From an uncultured Bacilli bacterium (lineage in GTDB: Bacteria > Bacillota_I > Bacilli_A > RF39 > UBA660): a stretch of 26,151 nt of DNA. The stretch is from assembly GCA_947632355.1 (NCBI GenBank), contig CANROY010000011.1, positions 1-26,151 of the forward strand. The letters run 5' to 3'. The stretch's first letter is position 1. The number at the start of each line of letters is the position of its first letter. The notes under the pieces are model-generated. The model had not been told where the DNA came from and made no database searches. It saw nothing but the letters and a program-made list of their open reading frames with translations. Shown one piece after another: positions 7,199 through 15,355 of this stretch. The translations under genes were made by a program, and so were the position numbers.

Positions 7199-10100
7199 TT
7201 ATGCTCTTCTTTTTCTTATAATAATTCCACATGTTGTAAGAGATGCTATACTTAATGTACCAATCGTTAGAATTGGAATCATAGAATTTTTCTTTTCTAC
7301 TAGATCTTGTGATTTTTCTTCTGTTTTTTCGGCTTCTTCCCTATTCTCTTTCTTTTCTTCTGTTGATTGTTCAGGAGTATCTTCTATCGTAATACTATTA
7401 TATGGAACTTCTTCTATTGTAGTATTACCATTTTGATTAGTAGACTCTTGTTTATAAACATTATTTTGTTTTGTACTACTACTTTGTTTATCTTGTGAAT
7501 CCGTTTGAACACTAGAATTTGTTGTAGTATTTTCTTGTGTATTTGGAGTTTCTTCCGTATTTTGATTTTCTTCTTGTGGTTTTTCTACAATCCAATCTAC
7601 CGTAGCAGTTTCTCTATTGACATTTCCCGCTTCATCTTGGAATTCAAATTCAAAAGAACCATTCTTATCAAAAGCATAAGTTCGATTAGCATTATTATTT
7701 AAAACAATGATTTCTTCTCCTTCTTCAGGTATCAAAGTTGCTGTAACAATCTCATGCGTTTTTTCATTTGTACTATATTGAATAGCAGCAAATGGTACTT
7801 CTCTATCAATCCATGAAACTGTAGCAACCGCACTACCTATATTTCCCGCTAAATCTTCATATTCAAAAGTAAAGGAACCATTTTCCTCAAAAGTATAAAT
7901 ATAATGAACAGTTTTATGTTCTGCAATATAAGTATCTACTTCTTCTGGAGGAATATTTATGAAATTATTTTCACCATTTTCTCCGATTTCATAAGTAACT
8001 GGTACACCAGTATGAGCTTTAATTGGTTCATCAGCTTCTAATATCGCAATAACATCTTGATTTGTTGCTGATTCTTTTGTATACGAAATATGAGCTACTG
8101 GAGCTGTTGTATCAATATTCGTTACAGTTGCTTCTTCATAATAATAAGTAATTGGTTCTTTATCTGTTTCGTGAAATTTAAAGTAAACAGATCCATTGGT
8201 TTCAAATACGTGTGTTTGCAACATTTCTTCTACCATCTTTAATTGTTCATCCGTTAATTCTTCTTCAGAATCATGATTTTTAATCATTTCAATAACTTTT
8301 TCTCTTGTTAAGCAAGTAGATTCATCCTCTTTATCTAAACAAACCGCATCGATTTCTATATTCTCTTCTTGATTTACAACTCTTACCGTAACGCTTTGAT
8401 TCGTTGGAGCAAGCGTACTATAAGCAAGTTCTAATGATGGTTCTATATATTGTGTTGCATCTTGATATAAGTTAAACATAGAAGCCGTCATAAAGCTTAG
8501 GCCATTAGTTAATGGATTGGTTTTTACTCCAGTAATTTTGACATAACGTCCAAACTCCGGTGTAAAATCAACATGACGCCATACTTGAGAATTTTTATAA
8601 AGTTCCGTATTTTCCCAAATAACTAATGGTTCTTCTGGATCCCACTCATTAACATATTTATTAAGGGTAGGTGTAATTGTTTTCCAGTTTTCTCCATCTT
8701 CACTTATCTCAATTTTAGCTCTCCAAATTAAACCATTTCCACCATTACCATCTTGAGGAATTGGAACATAATCTAAACCAGATATGTAATAATTATGATT
8801 TAATTGAATAATAATTTCTTTTGTTTTATCTTTTCCATTCCAATCACTATGCCAACTGGTATTTAAATTTCCATCAATAGCATTTGTAGCAAAACGTTTT
8901 TGGCCAGTTGCTTCTGAAGATACTTTAAAAATAGAATATTTTGAAGCTGGAATATATTGATGTACTTTATCAACACTATCTGTAGTAAAGGTAAAAGTAG
9001 AACTTTCACTAGTTAAACTAGTTCCAGTTGCTTTTCTTCGAATCTCTACTGTTTTTTCACCTGTTAATATTGGTGATTCCTTTTCAAAAGACGTCCAAAT
9101 ATCAGAACGATTTCCTGCTTCATCTTTTGTAATTCGCCATTCCATTAAATTATCCACACCAATAACACGATTTTCTAAATCATTGGCATATAAAGCTGGT
9201 AATTCAGGTTTTTGAATATCTATTTTATATAAATTTGTATCCGTATAATTGACACCAACAACATGAACATAAATATCATTTGCTTCATTAATTTTATTTA
9301 TTTCTGTTGAATTTAATGCAGCAGATGCTGAATTGGTTATTTCTTTCCAATTATCATTCTTTTTACTTCTATCTTCTGGTTTACAAGCTTCTCCATCTAA
9401 ACAATAATCCCATCGAGCATTTTGATAATTTTCTGCTAAAACAATTTTATTTGCATTTTCTCCATCAAAAGAGAATGTTGCAAGAGAGGTATCAATTTTA
9501 CCTAATAAGTAATTAGCTTCAACACGAATAGCGTAATCTTGAATATGTTCTGTATTTTTCGTATCAGAAGCATCTTCTAAAACACTTGTTCTTAATTGAA
9601 TGATTTCATATTTAGTTTCAACATTCGTAACTCTGTCTAAAATTTCTTCACTTAAATGATACATTGGAAGTGGATAATATTTTAATGCTGTAAAAATACG
9701 TTGTACTAATGCAAAATAGTCTGTATCCGTCTTACCTAATTTTTCATATTCTTCAATAATACCATACCAAGCATCTACATTAATATTAAGTGCTTGTAAA
9801 GATTTTTCATACGTCTCTATTTTCTTTTGAGAAGTCGTCTCTAAATCTGCTGTGATGTATAGTTCACGAGATTTTTCATAGTTTGCATAATCATTTAAAG
9901 CGGCTTGAGCAAGTAAGACATAGTTTACAACACCTTCAGAAACGCTTGTTGTTTTTAAATAGTCTTGATCTCCCCAACCTAAAGGCATTCTAACACTTAA
10001 TTTTTCGGTTTTATTTGATTGTTTCCAATCGGAAACATCATTATCAATAGTCCAATACCCTTCTCCATTGGCATTTTCACGCCAGTAAATTAAAGCAGCA

Positions 10101-11644
10101 TGTCCAGGTTGATTGATGACAGAAGAAGGCGTACCATGAACACCACGAATATTTGAACCAATCTTAGAAATACCACCACAAACAGCTCCATTATCTAAGT
10201 TCATCCATAATTTTTGCACTCCTGTTTTATAAGTGACTTTATAGACGCTATTAAAATGACCATATAAATCATCCCAATGTGGTAACATATTTGGGTCATA
10301 ATATTCTGGTTTGCTATAATTTGGATCAATATATTTCATATAAGGATGTGGTGTTAAATATTTTTCTGTTTCTGTTGGATGAGCATCTATAATATTTTGC
10401 GTATATTCATTTAACCAAATAATTTCTTCATCATCAATGATATTATTCATAACATAACGCATTTCTTCTATTTCTAAAGTTTCAAACCATTTCGTTTGAT
10501 CTAACTTTTCTGATACTTTAAACTTATCATTATTGTATAACCATTTATAGATTTCATATCTTGTTACAGCATCCGATTGATTTTCTATAACATTTGGATT
10601 CATCCATAAACCAACTAATGTAGAGTGCGTTAAGGATAGGGTAATAGCCATCTTTTTGTATAAATTTCCCATTGTCATTGTTTTATATTTTGTAAGCTCT
10701 TGATTATTAAAATCATCGATTAATTGATGTCCATCTTTTAATTTAGCATTTAATAAATTCTTTAATACGGTTAAAGAGTTATAGTAAGAACCATCTGGTC
10801 TACCACCCATAATATACATACGAAGAGTATCAACATTATCTGTTAACCACTTATAGGTAGTACGATTTTCTTCACTTTCACTTAAAAATTTCTTTAAACC
10901 ATATTCACCAAATTCTTTTACTAAATATCTTTGTAGCACTAATTTTTCATATTCTTTATTTGTAGTTAAATCTTTATTTGAAATTGCTGCTATTTCTTTA
11001 TCATAATCTGCTACAGTTTTAATTTCATAATCTGTTTCTTTATAATCTGCTGTTGTTAATTTGGCATCCGCATAAACTGAATGGTCACTACCATTACTTC
11101 CATTCATATCTGCATATAATTTTAAATAACGATAATTACTAATATCTATGTTGACTAAATCAGCATTATCGGTTCCTTTTTTCAAACCACTTTCCCAAAC
11201 TGGATTTCCCCAATTGTTCAAATCATTTGATAAATAAATTTTAAAATAAACACCATTACTATTTCCACCAGCTGTTCTATTTAAACCAATAAAAGCTGTA
11301 AATTTAGTATATTTACTATAATTTTCTAAATCATACACAAGAGTAGATTGAGCATGTGCCCATACTCCTTTATCAAACTCCCATTCACCATTTTCATAGC
11401 GAATTGCTATTTTCGTACCATCCCCTGCTTGATCAAAGTAAAAACTTTTCCAACCAGATTGTGAATATTTTGGCATATAATCTATATCAGATAAATAAAC
11501 CACATTTTCATTCGTATTTTGAACTGAATACTGTCTAACTGTTGATTTTGTAGAAATACTATTACTAAAATAACGTGGAATACATACAATTGTTAATAAA
11601 ATTAAAATAATTCCTATAATTCTCTTTTTTCCTTTTCTCACCAT
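7199..11644 (-). CDS. Large surface protein: NPCBM, transglutaminase-like, F5/8C
   Basis: A 1481-residue extracellular, membrane-anchored protein. In order: a hydrophobic N-terminus (about 8-27, signal or anchor); an NPCBM-like carbohydrate-binding domain (about 48-200, with GVWAHAQSTLVYDL); a helical region; a transglutaminase-like core with Cys489 (AVCGGIS), His515 (PGHAALIYW) and Asp534 (YWTIDND), in the family's C...H...D order; a linker region with repeats; an F5/8 type C-like domain (about 893-1060, AIDGNLNTSWHSDW); Ig-like segments (about 1075-1355); a Gln/Asn/Glu/Ser/Thr-rich stalk; and a C-terminal TM (about 1455-1476) ending RKRR. No LPXTG precedes that TM. A TTTACA-17-TATAAT promoter and GGAGGT site precede the ATG. 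It probably binds glycans and may crosslink or cleave a wall or host protein; activity is inferred only from the triad. Confidence 0.9.
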   Translation of the reverse strand: MVRKGKKRIIGIILILLTIVCIPRYFSNSISTKSTVRQYSVQNTNENVVYLSDIDYMPKYSQSGWKSFYFDQAGDGTKIAIRYENGEWEFDKGVWAHAQSTLVYDLENYSKYTKFTAFIGLNRTAGGNSNGVYFKIYLSNDLNNWGNPVWESGLKKGTDNADLVNIDISNYRYLKLYADMNGSNGSDHSVYADAKLTTADYKETDYEIKTVADYDKEIAAISNKDLTTNKEYEKLVLQRYLVKEFGEYGLKKFLSESEENRTTYKWLTDNVDTLRMYIMGGRPDGSYYNSLTVLKNLLNAKLKDGHQLIDDFNNQELTKYKTMTMGNLYKKMAITLSLTHSTLVGLWMNPNVIENQSDAVTRYEIYKWLYNNDKFKVSEKLDQTKWFETLEIEEMRYVMNNIIDDEEIIWLNEYTQNIIDAHPTETEKYLTPHPYMKYIDPNYSKPEYYDPNMLPHWDDLYGHFNSVYKVTYKTGVQKLWMNLDNGAVCGGISKIGSNIRGVHGTPSSVINQPGHAALIYWRENANGEGYWTIDNDVSDWKQSNKTEKLSVRMPLGWGDQDYLKTTSVSEGVVNYVLLAQAALNDYANYEKSRELYITADLETTSQKKIETYEKSLQALNINVDAWYGIIEEYEKLGKTDTDYFALVQRIFTALKYYPLPMYHLSEEILDRVTNVETKYEIIQLRTSVLEDASDTKNTEHIQDYAIRVEANYLLGKIDTSLATFSFDGENANKIVLAENYQNARWDYCLDGEACKPEDRSKKNDNWKEITNSASAALNSTEINKINEANDIYVHVVGVNYTDTNLYKIDIQKPELPALYANDLENRVIGVDNLMEWRITKDEAGNRSDIWTSFEKESPILTGEKTVEIRRKATGTSLTSESSTFTFTTDSVDKVHQYIPASKYSIFKVSSEATGQKRFATNAIDGNLNTSWHSDWNGKDKTKEIIIQLNHNYYISGLDYVPIPQDGNGGNGLIWRAKIEISEDGENWKTITPTLNKYVNEWDPEEPLVIWENTELYKNSQVWRHVDFTPEFGRYVKITGVKTNPLTNGLSFMTASMFNLYQDATQYIEPSLELAYSTLAPTNQSVTVRVVNQEENIEIDAVCLDKEDESTCLTREKVIEMIKNHDSEEELTDEQLKMVEEMLQTHVFETNGSVYFKFHETDKEPITYYYEEATVTNIDTTAPVAHISYTKESATNQDVIAILEADEPIKAHTGVPVTYEIGENGENNFINIPPEEVDTYIAEHKTVHYIYTFEENGSFTFEYEDLAGNIGSAVATVSWIDREVPFAAIQYSTNEKTHEIVTATLIPEEGEEIIVLNNNANRTYAFDKNGSFEFEFQDEAGNVNRETATVDWIVEKPQEENQNTEETPNTQENTTTNSSVQTDSQDKQSSSTKQNNVYKQESTNQNGNTTIEEVPYNSITIEDTPEQSTEEKKENREEAEKTEEKSQDLVEKKNSMIPILTIGTLSIASLTTCGIIIRKRRA

Positions 11645-11667
11645 ACTTCAACCTCCATTTTCCTGCT

Positions 11668-11696
11668 ATTATATAGTAAAAAATGCAATTTGTAAA
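11668..11696 (-). promoter_or_regulatory. Sigma-A promoter of the surface protein gene
   Basis: On the minus strand TTTACA (11691-11696), a 17-nt spacer and a perfect TATAAT (11668-11673), about 24 nt upstream of the ATG at 11644. Confidence 0.75.
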
Positions 11697-11811
11697 TAAA
11701 AACTTTACAATTTTCTACAATTTTATTCTATCATATTTTATGTCAAATTCAAACATAATCATGTAAATAAATCGACAATTTATGTATATTTTTTAAATAA
11801 AACAATTTTGA
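11697..11811. other. AT-rich intergenic stretch
   Basis: Between the surface protein promoter and the tRNA promoter. It is AT-rich with no frame and no clear hairpin that I can see. Confidence 0.4.
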
Positions 11812-11840
11812 TTGCTTTTTACCTCATCCTGTATTATGAT
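11812..11840 (+). promoter_or_regulatory. Promoter of tRNA-Thr
   Basis: TTGCTT (11812-11817), a 17-nt spacer and TATGAT (11835-11840), ending 8 nt before the mature tRNA 5' end. Confidence 0.65.
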
Positions 11841-11848
11841 TAATTTAA

Positions 11849-11922
11849 GCCGATTTAGTACAGTGGCAGTACAGATGCATGGTAAGCATCAAAGGACAGT
11901 TCAATTCTGTCAATCGGCACCA
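11849..11922 (+). tRNA. tRNA-Thr (anticodon GGT)
   Basis: Folds fully: acceptor GCCGATT/AATCGGC, D stem GTAC/GTAC with a short 7-nt loop AGTGGCA, anticodon stem GATGC/GCATC with loop ATGGTAA (anticodon GGT at 34-36), variable loop AAAG, T stem GACAG/CTGTC with loop TTCAATT, then A73 and an encoded CCA. The loop resembles that of bacterial tRNA-Thr(GGT). Position 32 is A and the D loop is one or two nt short of usual, but all stems are perfect. Confidence 0.9.
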
Positions 11923-11932
11923 GATAGATAGG

Positions 11933-11957
11933 AAACTCGGACTACAGTTCGAGTTTT
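11933..11957 (+). terminator. Possible terminator after tRNA-Thr
   Basis: AAACTCG and CGAGTTT form a 7-bp stem around a 10-nt loop, followed only by TTTT then A residues. It lies 10 nt after the CCA end, so tRNA release or processing is plausible. Confidence 0.5.
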
Positions 11958-11994
11958 AAAATGTTTAAATTTATGCTAAAATATGTATAAATTG

Positions 11995-12016
11995 AAATTG
12001 ATATATTTATCAATTT
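11995..12016. repeat. AT-rich inverted repeat
   Basis: AAATTGATA, a TATT loop and TATCAATTT, a perfect 9-bp stem. It may be a regulatory or structural site for the following operon; nothing identifies it further. Confidence 0.35.
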
Positions 12017-12068
12017 TGAAATCGTACTTTGCTTATTAGAACATCTATAGTCTTTTTTACTTTTAGGA

Positions 12069-12104
12069 AAAAGGTAATTCCTTTAACACAAAATACCTTT
12101 TTTA
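12069..12104. terminator. Inverted repeat, possible bidirectional terminator
   Basis: AAAAAGGTA and TACCTTTTT pair across a 17-nt loop, with a T run on each strand. The loop is long for a terminator. The rest of the gap between tRNA-Thr and the gene at 12270 is AT-rich with no frame, and no convincing promoter for that gene is visible. Confidence 0.35.
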
Positions 12105-12269
12105 ATAAACTTTTGTTTCAAATTAATTATGCAATTTTACATTTTTGTTTTTAGAGTATTATTTTTTATACTATCATTTTAATCTTATTTTGCAAACTTA
12201 TCACTTTTTTACAATATTAATTTATAGGTATCCAAAAGAATAAAATGAAATAAAGGAGGAAAATCGTTT

Positions 12270-12623
12270 ATGGGCAAAGAATTTCCTCCTAGTATACATC
12301 CTACTACTTATAATTTAATTGCGATTGCTGTTGCTTTAATTTTAATTGATGATTTAAATGCCAATGAACAAAACTCTTTAGGAAACTGGTTTTTACTCCT
12401 AGGACAATATTTAGCCACCAATGCTGCCCAACAACAATTAATTGAATCAAGAATTGAAAATAGTAACATTAATATTAATAGTAAAAAAAGTAAAAGTGGC
12501 CAAGGGGTTTATGACGATACAAATAAAAGTAATCAAAATCAAAGACCTGAAGTGGAATTTTTATTAGAAGCGGTGCAAAAAATGCAAAAAGAATTAGAAA
12601 ATTTAAAAAAAGGAGAAGAGTAA
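12270..12623 (+). CDS. Small membrane protein before a collagen-like gene
   Basis: A 117-residue protein with an excellent AAAGGAGG site before its ATG. The N-terminal FPPSIHPTTYNL is followed by one hydrophobic segment (about 14-30), then DLNANEQNSLGNW and a second apolar stretch (about 40-52) ending TNAAQQQLIE. The rest is polar, with Asn/Ser-rich linker and a short coiled-coil-like tail (VEFLLEAVQKMQKELENLKKG). I do not recognise a named family. The start of the collagen-like gene is 64 bp downstream in the same direction, so the two probably work together; anchoring or assembly of the collagen-like layer is a guess from context. Confidence 0.8.
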   Translation: MGKEFPPSIHPTTYNLIAIAVALILIDDLNANEQNSLGNWFLLLGQYLATNAAQQQLIESRIENSNININSKKSKSGQGVYDDTNKSNQNQRPEVEFLLEAVQKMQKELENLKKGEE

Positions 12624-12639
12624 CGAGATATTCACACTT

Positions 12640-12666
12640 ACAATGTTCTAAGTCCATCATATATTA
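12640..12666 (+). promoter_or_regulatory. SigK-like promoter motif before collagen-like gene
   Basis: AC (12640-12641), a 16-nt spacer and CATATATTA (12658-12666) match the Bacillus sigma-K pattern AC-N16/17-CATANNNTA. The start would fall just before the ribosome-binding site AAAGGAGG. The motif is short and the region AT-rich, so chance is possible. Confidence 0.35.
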
Positions 12667-12687
12667 TGAATAAAGGAGGAAGAAAAT

Positions 12688-13494
12688 TTGAACAATAATT
12701 GTAACCCATCTTATCAAAGAGCATTAAATCTTGTAAACGAATTTCAAAGCAATTACCATCCTAGTTGTTGCTGTGGTGGTAGTAGAAGTATAACGGGTCC
12801 GACTGGACCAACTGGCCCTACGGGACCAATAGGACCTGCAGGTGGACCTACGGGGCCAACGGGACCTACTGGAGTTATAGGACCGACTGGGCCTACAGGG
12901 CCAACAGGACCAACAGGATTTACAGGACCTGCTCCAACACTTACTGTTGGAGAAGTAACAACTGGTGAACCTGATACAGATGCTGTTGTAACGATTAATG
13001 GGGATGAAGGAAACTATACTCTTGATTTTACGATACCACAAGGGCCAACAGGACCTACGGGACCTGAAGCGGTTGGTTTAACAGCATTTGGTGGTTTAGA
13101 AAATACAACGGAAACTCTTGCTTTAACCCAAAATACAGAAACTCCAATTGCATTTAGTACAGAACTTCCAAGTGAAGGAGTAACAGCAAGCACTGCCGAT
13201 AATAATATTACAATTGACCAAGCAGGTATTTACGAAATTACGTATATTACAACTATTAATGGATTAGGTACAGGAGGTAATGTAGTTGTTTCTGTTACAA
13301 ACGATGGAAGTCCATTACAAAATAGTTCCCTTACACAACAAGTTGATGCTTCCACTCCAGTTGTATTTGCCAAAAACTTCTTAGTTACTTTAGAAGAAGG
13401 AAATGTATTACAACTAACCGCCAATATAACAGATCAACCATCCGATAGTGGAAATGCTTCTAATACAACTTTTGTTGTCAAAAAACTAAATTAA
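12688..13494 (+). CDS. Collagen-like surface protein, BclA-like
   Basis: A 268-residue protein starting at TTG, chosen because AAAGGAGGA lies 8 nt upstream and no ATG fits. Residues 1-36 form a short N-terminus with YQRALNLV and a CCC cluster. Gly-Pro-Thr triplets run about 37-81 with one phase break (GPAGGPT), then a beta-rich module (about 82-116), a short second GPT run and a C-terminal head (about 127-268) of beta-strand type. This layout is that of exosporium BclA-type fibres and some phage tail fibres: a collagen stalk forming trimers with a globular head. There is no signal peptide, as in spore-surface proteins made inside the mother cell. A terminator follows. Exact role unknown. Confidence 0.9.
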   Translation: MNNNCNPSYQRALNLVNEFQSNYHPSCCCGGSRSITGPTGPTGPTGPIGPAGGPTGPTGPTGVIGPTGPTGPTGPTGFTGPAPTLTVGEVTTGEPDTDAVVTINGDEGNYTLDFTIPQGPTGPTGPEAVGLTAFGGLENTTETLALTQNTETPIAFSTELPSEGVTASTADNNITIDQAGIYEITYITTINGLGTGGNVVVSVTNDGSPLQNSSLTQQVDASTPVVFAKNFLVTLEEGNVLQLTANITDQPSDSGNASNTTFVVKKLN

Positions 13495-13497
13495 TGT

Positions 13498-13527
13498 AAA
13501 AGACGTTAGAAAAAACTAATGTCTTTT
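13498..13527 (+). terminator. Terminator of the collagen-like gene
   Basis: AAAGACGTTAG pairs with CTAATGTCTTT (one G-T pair) around a short A-rich loop, followed by further T residues. It starts just after the stop codon. Confidence 0.8.
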
Positions 13528-13560
13528 TCTTTTTTGTACATACTAATACTGGTGAAACAT

Positions 13561-14847
13561 ATGACAAATAAAGAATATAATCAAGAACTCTTCTCCTTTA
13601 TTGAAAAAGCAACTTGTGCTTTTACAGGAGTTCAAGAAATTAAAAAAATGCTATTAGAACAAGATTTTAAGGAACTAGAAGAAAACCAAGATTGGAACTT
13701 AGAAGTAAATCAAAAATACTTTATTACTAGAAATGATTCTTCTTTAATTGCTTTTACGACTGGAGACAATACTTCTTTTAATATTACATGTACCCATATA
13801 GATACACCGGCTTTTTTAATTAAACCGAAAAATGTTTTGTATGAAAAAAACTATTTAAAAGTAAACGTTATGCCTTATGGTGGCCTTTTAAACTATGGAT
13901 GGTTAGATGAAGCCCTATCCATAGCAGGACGTGTCATTTATAAAAAGAACAAGACGTTATATAAAGAAATCATTGATTACCAAAAACCTCTTTTATGTAT
14001 TCCAAGTGTTGCCATTCATCAAAATGAAAAAGCAAATACTGACCTTTCTTTAAATGATCAAATCGATATGATACCCATTCTTTCCTTACAAGAGAAAAAA
14101 GACCCTATAAAAGACATAATTAAGAAAGAATTAAAGTTAAAAGAGGAAGAAATTGTGGATTATGATTTATTTTTATACGCTTGTAGTAAACCAGTTTTCT
14201 TTGGTTTAAAAAATGAGATGATTTTATCTCCTCGTATTGATGATTTAACGTGTACCTTTAGTGCTATTAAAAGTTTTTTAAACGCCAAATCAAAAAACAA
14301 TTTGAATATTTTTTGTACGTTTAATAGCGAAGAAATAGGTTCTTTAACAAAAGAAGGAGCCGATTCTTCCTTCCTAATGGATACTTTAAAAAGAATTTGT
14401 GCTGATTTAAACTTGGATATTTCGAAAATGGTCAGTAATTCGACCATACTAAGTGCTGATAATACGCACGCAACCCATCCAAATCATCCTTTAAATAGTG
14501 ATGTAAATAACGAAGCTTTCTTAAATAAAGGAATCGTTATCTCTCGTGATAATATGTCAACCACCGATAGCATTACCTCTTCTCTTTTTAAAGAGATATG
14601 TAGAAAAGCGAAAGTTCCTTTTCAAGAATATGTAACCAAAAACGATTTAACAAGTGGGAGTACCCTATCCGGTATTAATCTAAGACACGTAAGTATTGAT
14701 TCAATTGACTTAGGACTTGGACAACTTGCTATGCATGGAGCCAAAGAAATCATAGGGAGTAAAGATAGTTATTCTTTGTATTTAGCTTTTAAAACCTTCT
14801 ATGAAACAAAAATTACCAAAGAAAAAGATAGAATGCTACTAAAATAA
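13561..14847 (+). CDS. M18-family aminopeptidase
   Basis: A 428-residue cytoplasmic zinc aminopeptidase (aspartyl aminopeptidase family) removing N-terminal residues, acidic ones in characterised members. An upstream in-frame start at 13519 lies inside the preceding terminator, so the ATG at 13561 with GGTGA before it is the better start. Metal and catalytic residues visible, counted from that Met: His79 and Asp81 (CTHIDTPAF), Asp227/Asp228 (SPRIDDLT), Glu257/Glu258 (NSEEIGS) and His392 (LAMHGAKE). Length is normal for the family. It is transcribed alone, with a shared bidirectional terminator after it. Substrate preference in this organism is not deducible. Confidence 0.93.
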   Translation: MTNKEYNQELFSFIEKATCAFTGVQEIKKMLLEQDFKELEENQDWNLEVNQKYFITRNDSSLIAFTTGDNTSFNITCTHIDTPAFLIKPKNVLYEKNYLKVNVMPYGGLLNYGWLDEALSIAGRVIYKKNKTLYKEIIDYQKPLLCIPSVAIHQNEKANTDLSLNDQIDMIPILSLQEKKDPIKDIIKKELKLKEEEIVDYDLFLYACSKPVFFGLKNEMILSPRIDDLTCTFSAIKSFLNAKSKNNLNIFCTFNSEEIGSLTKEGADSSFLMDTLKRICADLNLDISKMVSNSTILSADNTHATHPNHPLNSDVNNEAFLNKGIVISRDNMSTTDSITSSLFKEICRKAKVPFQEYVTKNDLTSGSTLSGINLRHVSIDSIDLGLGQLAMHGAKEIIGSKDSYSLYLAFKTFYETKITKEKDRMLLK

Positions 14848-14864
14848 ACACTCTATCTTTTTTT
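14822..14864. terminator. Bidirectional terminator between convergent genes
   Basis: AAAAAGATAGA (14822-14832) pairs with TCTATCTTTTT (14852-14862), with T runs on both strands. It overlaps the last codons of the aminopeptidase gene and serves both it and the minus-strand gene ending at 14863. Confidence 0.6.
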
Positions 14865-15267
14865 ATCTTGCTCTAGGTAAATCCGTTTTATAACGATTTA
14901 AAGAATTTAAATGTTCACTGTTTTCTACAAAGAAAGCACTATTTTGATAAACATAATTTATTGCTCTTAAAGGAGATAATTTTTCTTTATAATCTACACC
15001 TAAATCATTTAAATATTCTGTTAGTGAATACTTCCAACTTATTACATAATAATCTTGTTGATTATCCTCTCGACACATAGAAATTTTGCGATAAGGATTT
15101 TTTAAATCTATATAATTTTCCCCTTTTTTTAATAAAAGAGTATGATAAATATCTTTACTATGAAAAAGTAAAGATATACCGGCTTCTTCACAATATTTTT
15201 CATATGCAGCAGAGATATGATGAATTTCTGCATAAAAGTAATCACTTGCATTATATTTACGTAACAT
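14863..15267 (-). CDS. Hypothetical protein, 134 residues
   Basis: I do not recognise this protein. It has no signal peptide or TM helix, and is mixed and rich in Tyr, Asn and Lys, with an N-terminal helix-like part (YFYAEIHHISAAYEKYCEEAG) and a beta-like centre. The ATG at 15267 follows AGAGAGGAAG, and a candidate promoter lies at 15300-15327. The DUF2974 gene ends 88 bp upstream on the same strand with no clear terminator, so it may also be co-transcribed with that gene. Confidence 0.75.
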   Translation of the reverse strand: MLRKYNASDYFYAEIHHISAAYEKYCEEAGISLLFHSKDIYHTLLLKKGENYIDLKNPYRKISMCREDNQQDYYVISWKYSLTEYLNDLGVDYKEKLSPLRAINYVYQNSAFFVENSEHLNSLNRYKTDLPRAR

Positions 15268-15299
15268 ATTTTTTTTCTTCCTCTCTTCAAGTACTCTTT

Positions 15300-15327
15300 A
15301 TTATAATACAACCCATAAAGAATACAA
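15300..15327 (-). promoter_or_regulatory. Promoter before the 134-residue gene
   Basis: On the minus strand TTGTAT (15322-15327), a 16-nt spacer and TATAAT (15300-15305). A TTGACA also occurs further upstream at 15345-15350 but has no good -10 at the right distance. Confidence 0.5.
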
Positions 15328-15355
15328 GAAATTACCCTAAAATTTGTCAATTCTT

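Noticed and set aside
7199..7320. An LPXTG sortase signal at the end of the large surface protein
   Set aside because: The TM and positive tail are there, but no LPXTG-like motif precedes them (the sequence reads EKKNSMIP).
12788..12930. Short regular DNA repeats resembling a CRISPR or tandem array
   Set aside because: The 9-nt periodicity is the collagen Gly-Pro-Thr codon pattern; there are no spacers.
12724..13041. A 105-codon minus-strand frame rich in Ser, Arg and Trp
   Set aside because: Antisense shadow of the Gly-Pro-Thr repeats.
13519..13560. Extended N-terminus of the M18 aminopeptidase
   Set aside because: It would start within the terminator of the upstream gene and has no ribosome-binding site; the ATG at 13561 does.
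15129..15350. A 73-codon minus-strand frame
   Set aside because: Overlaps the better-supported gene at 14863-15267 in another frame and contains that gene's promoter.
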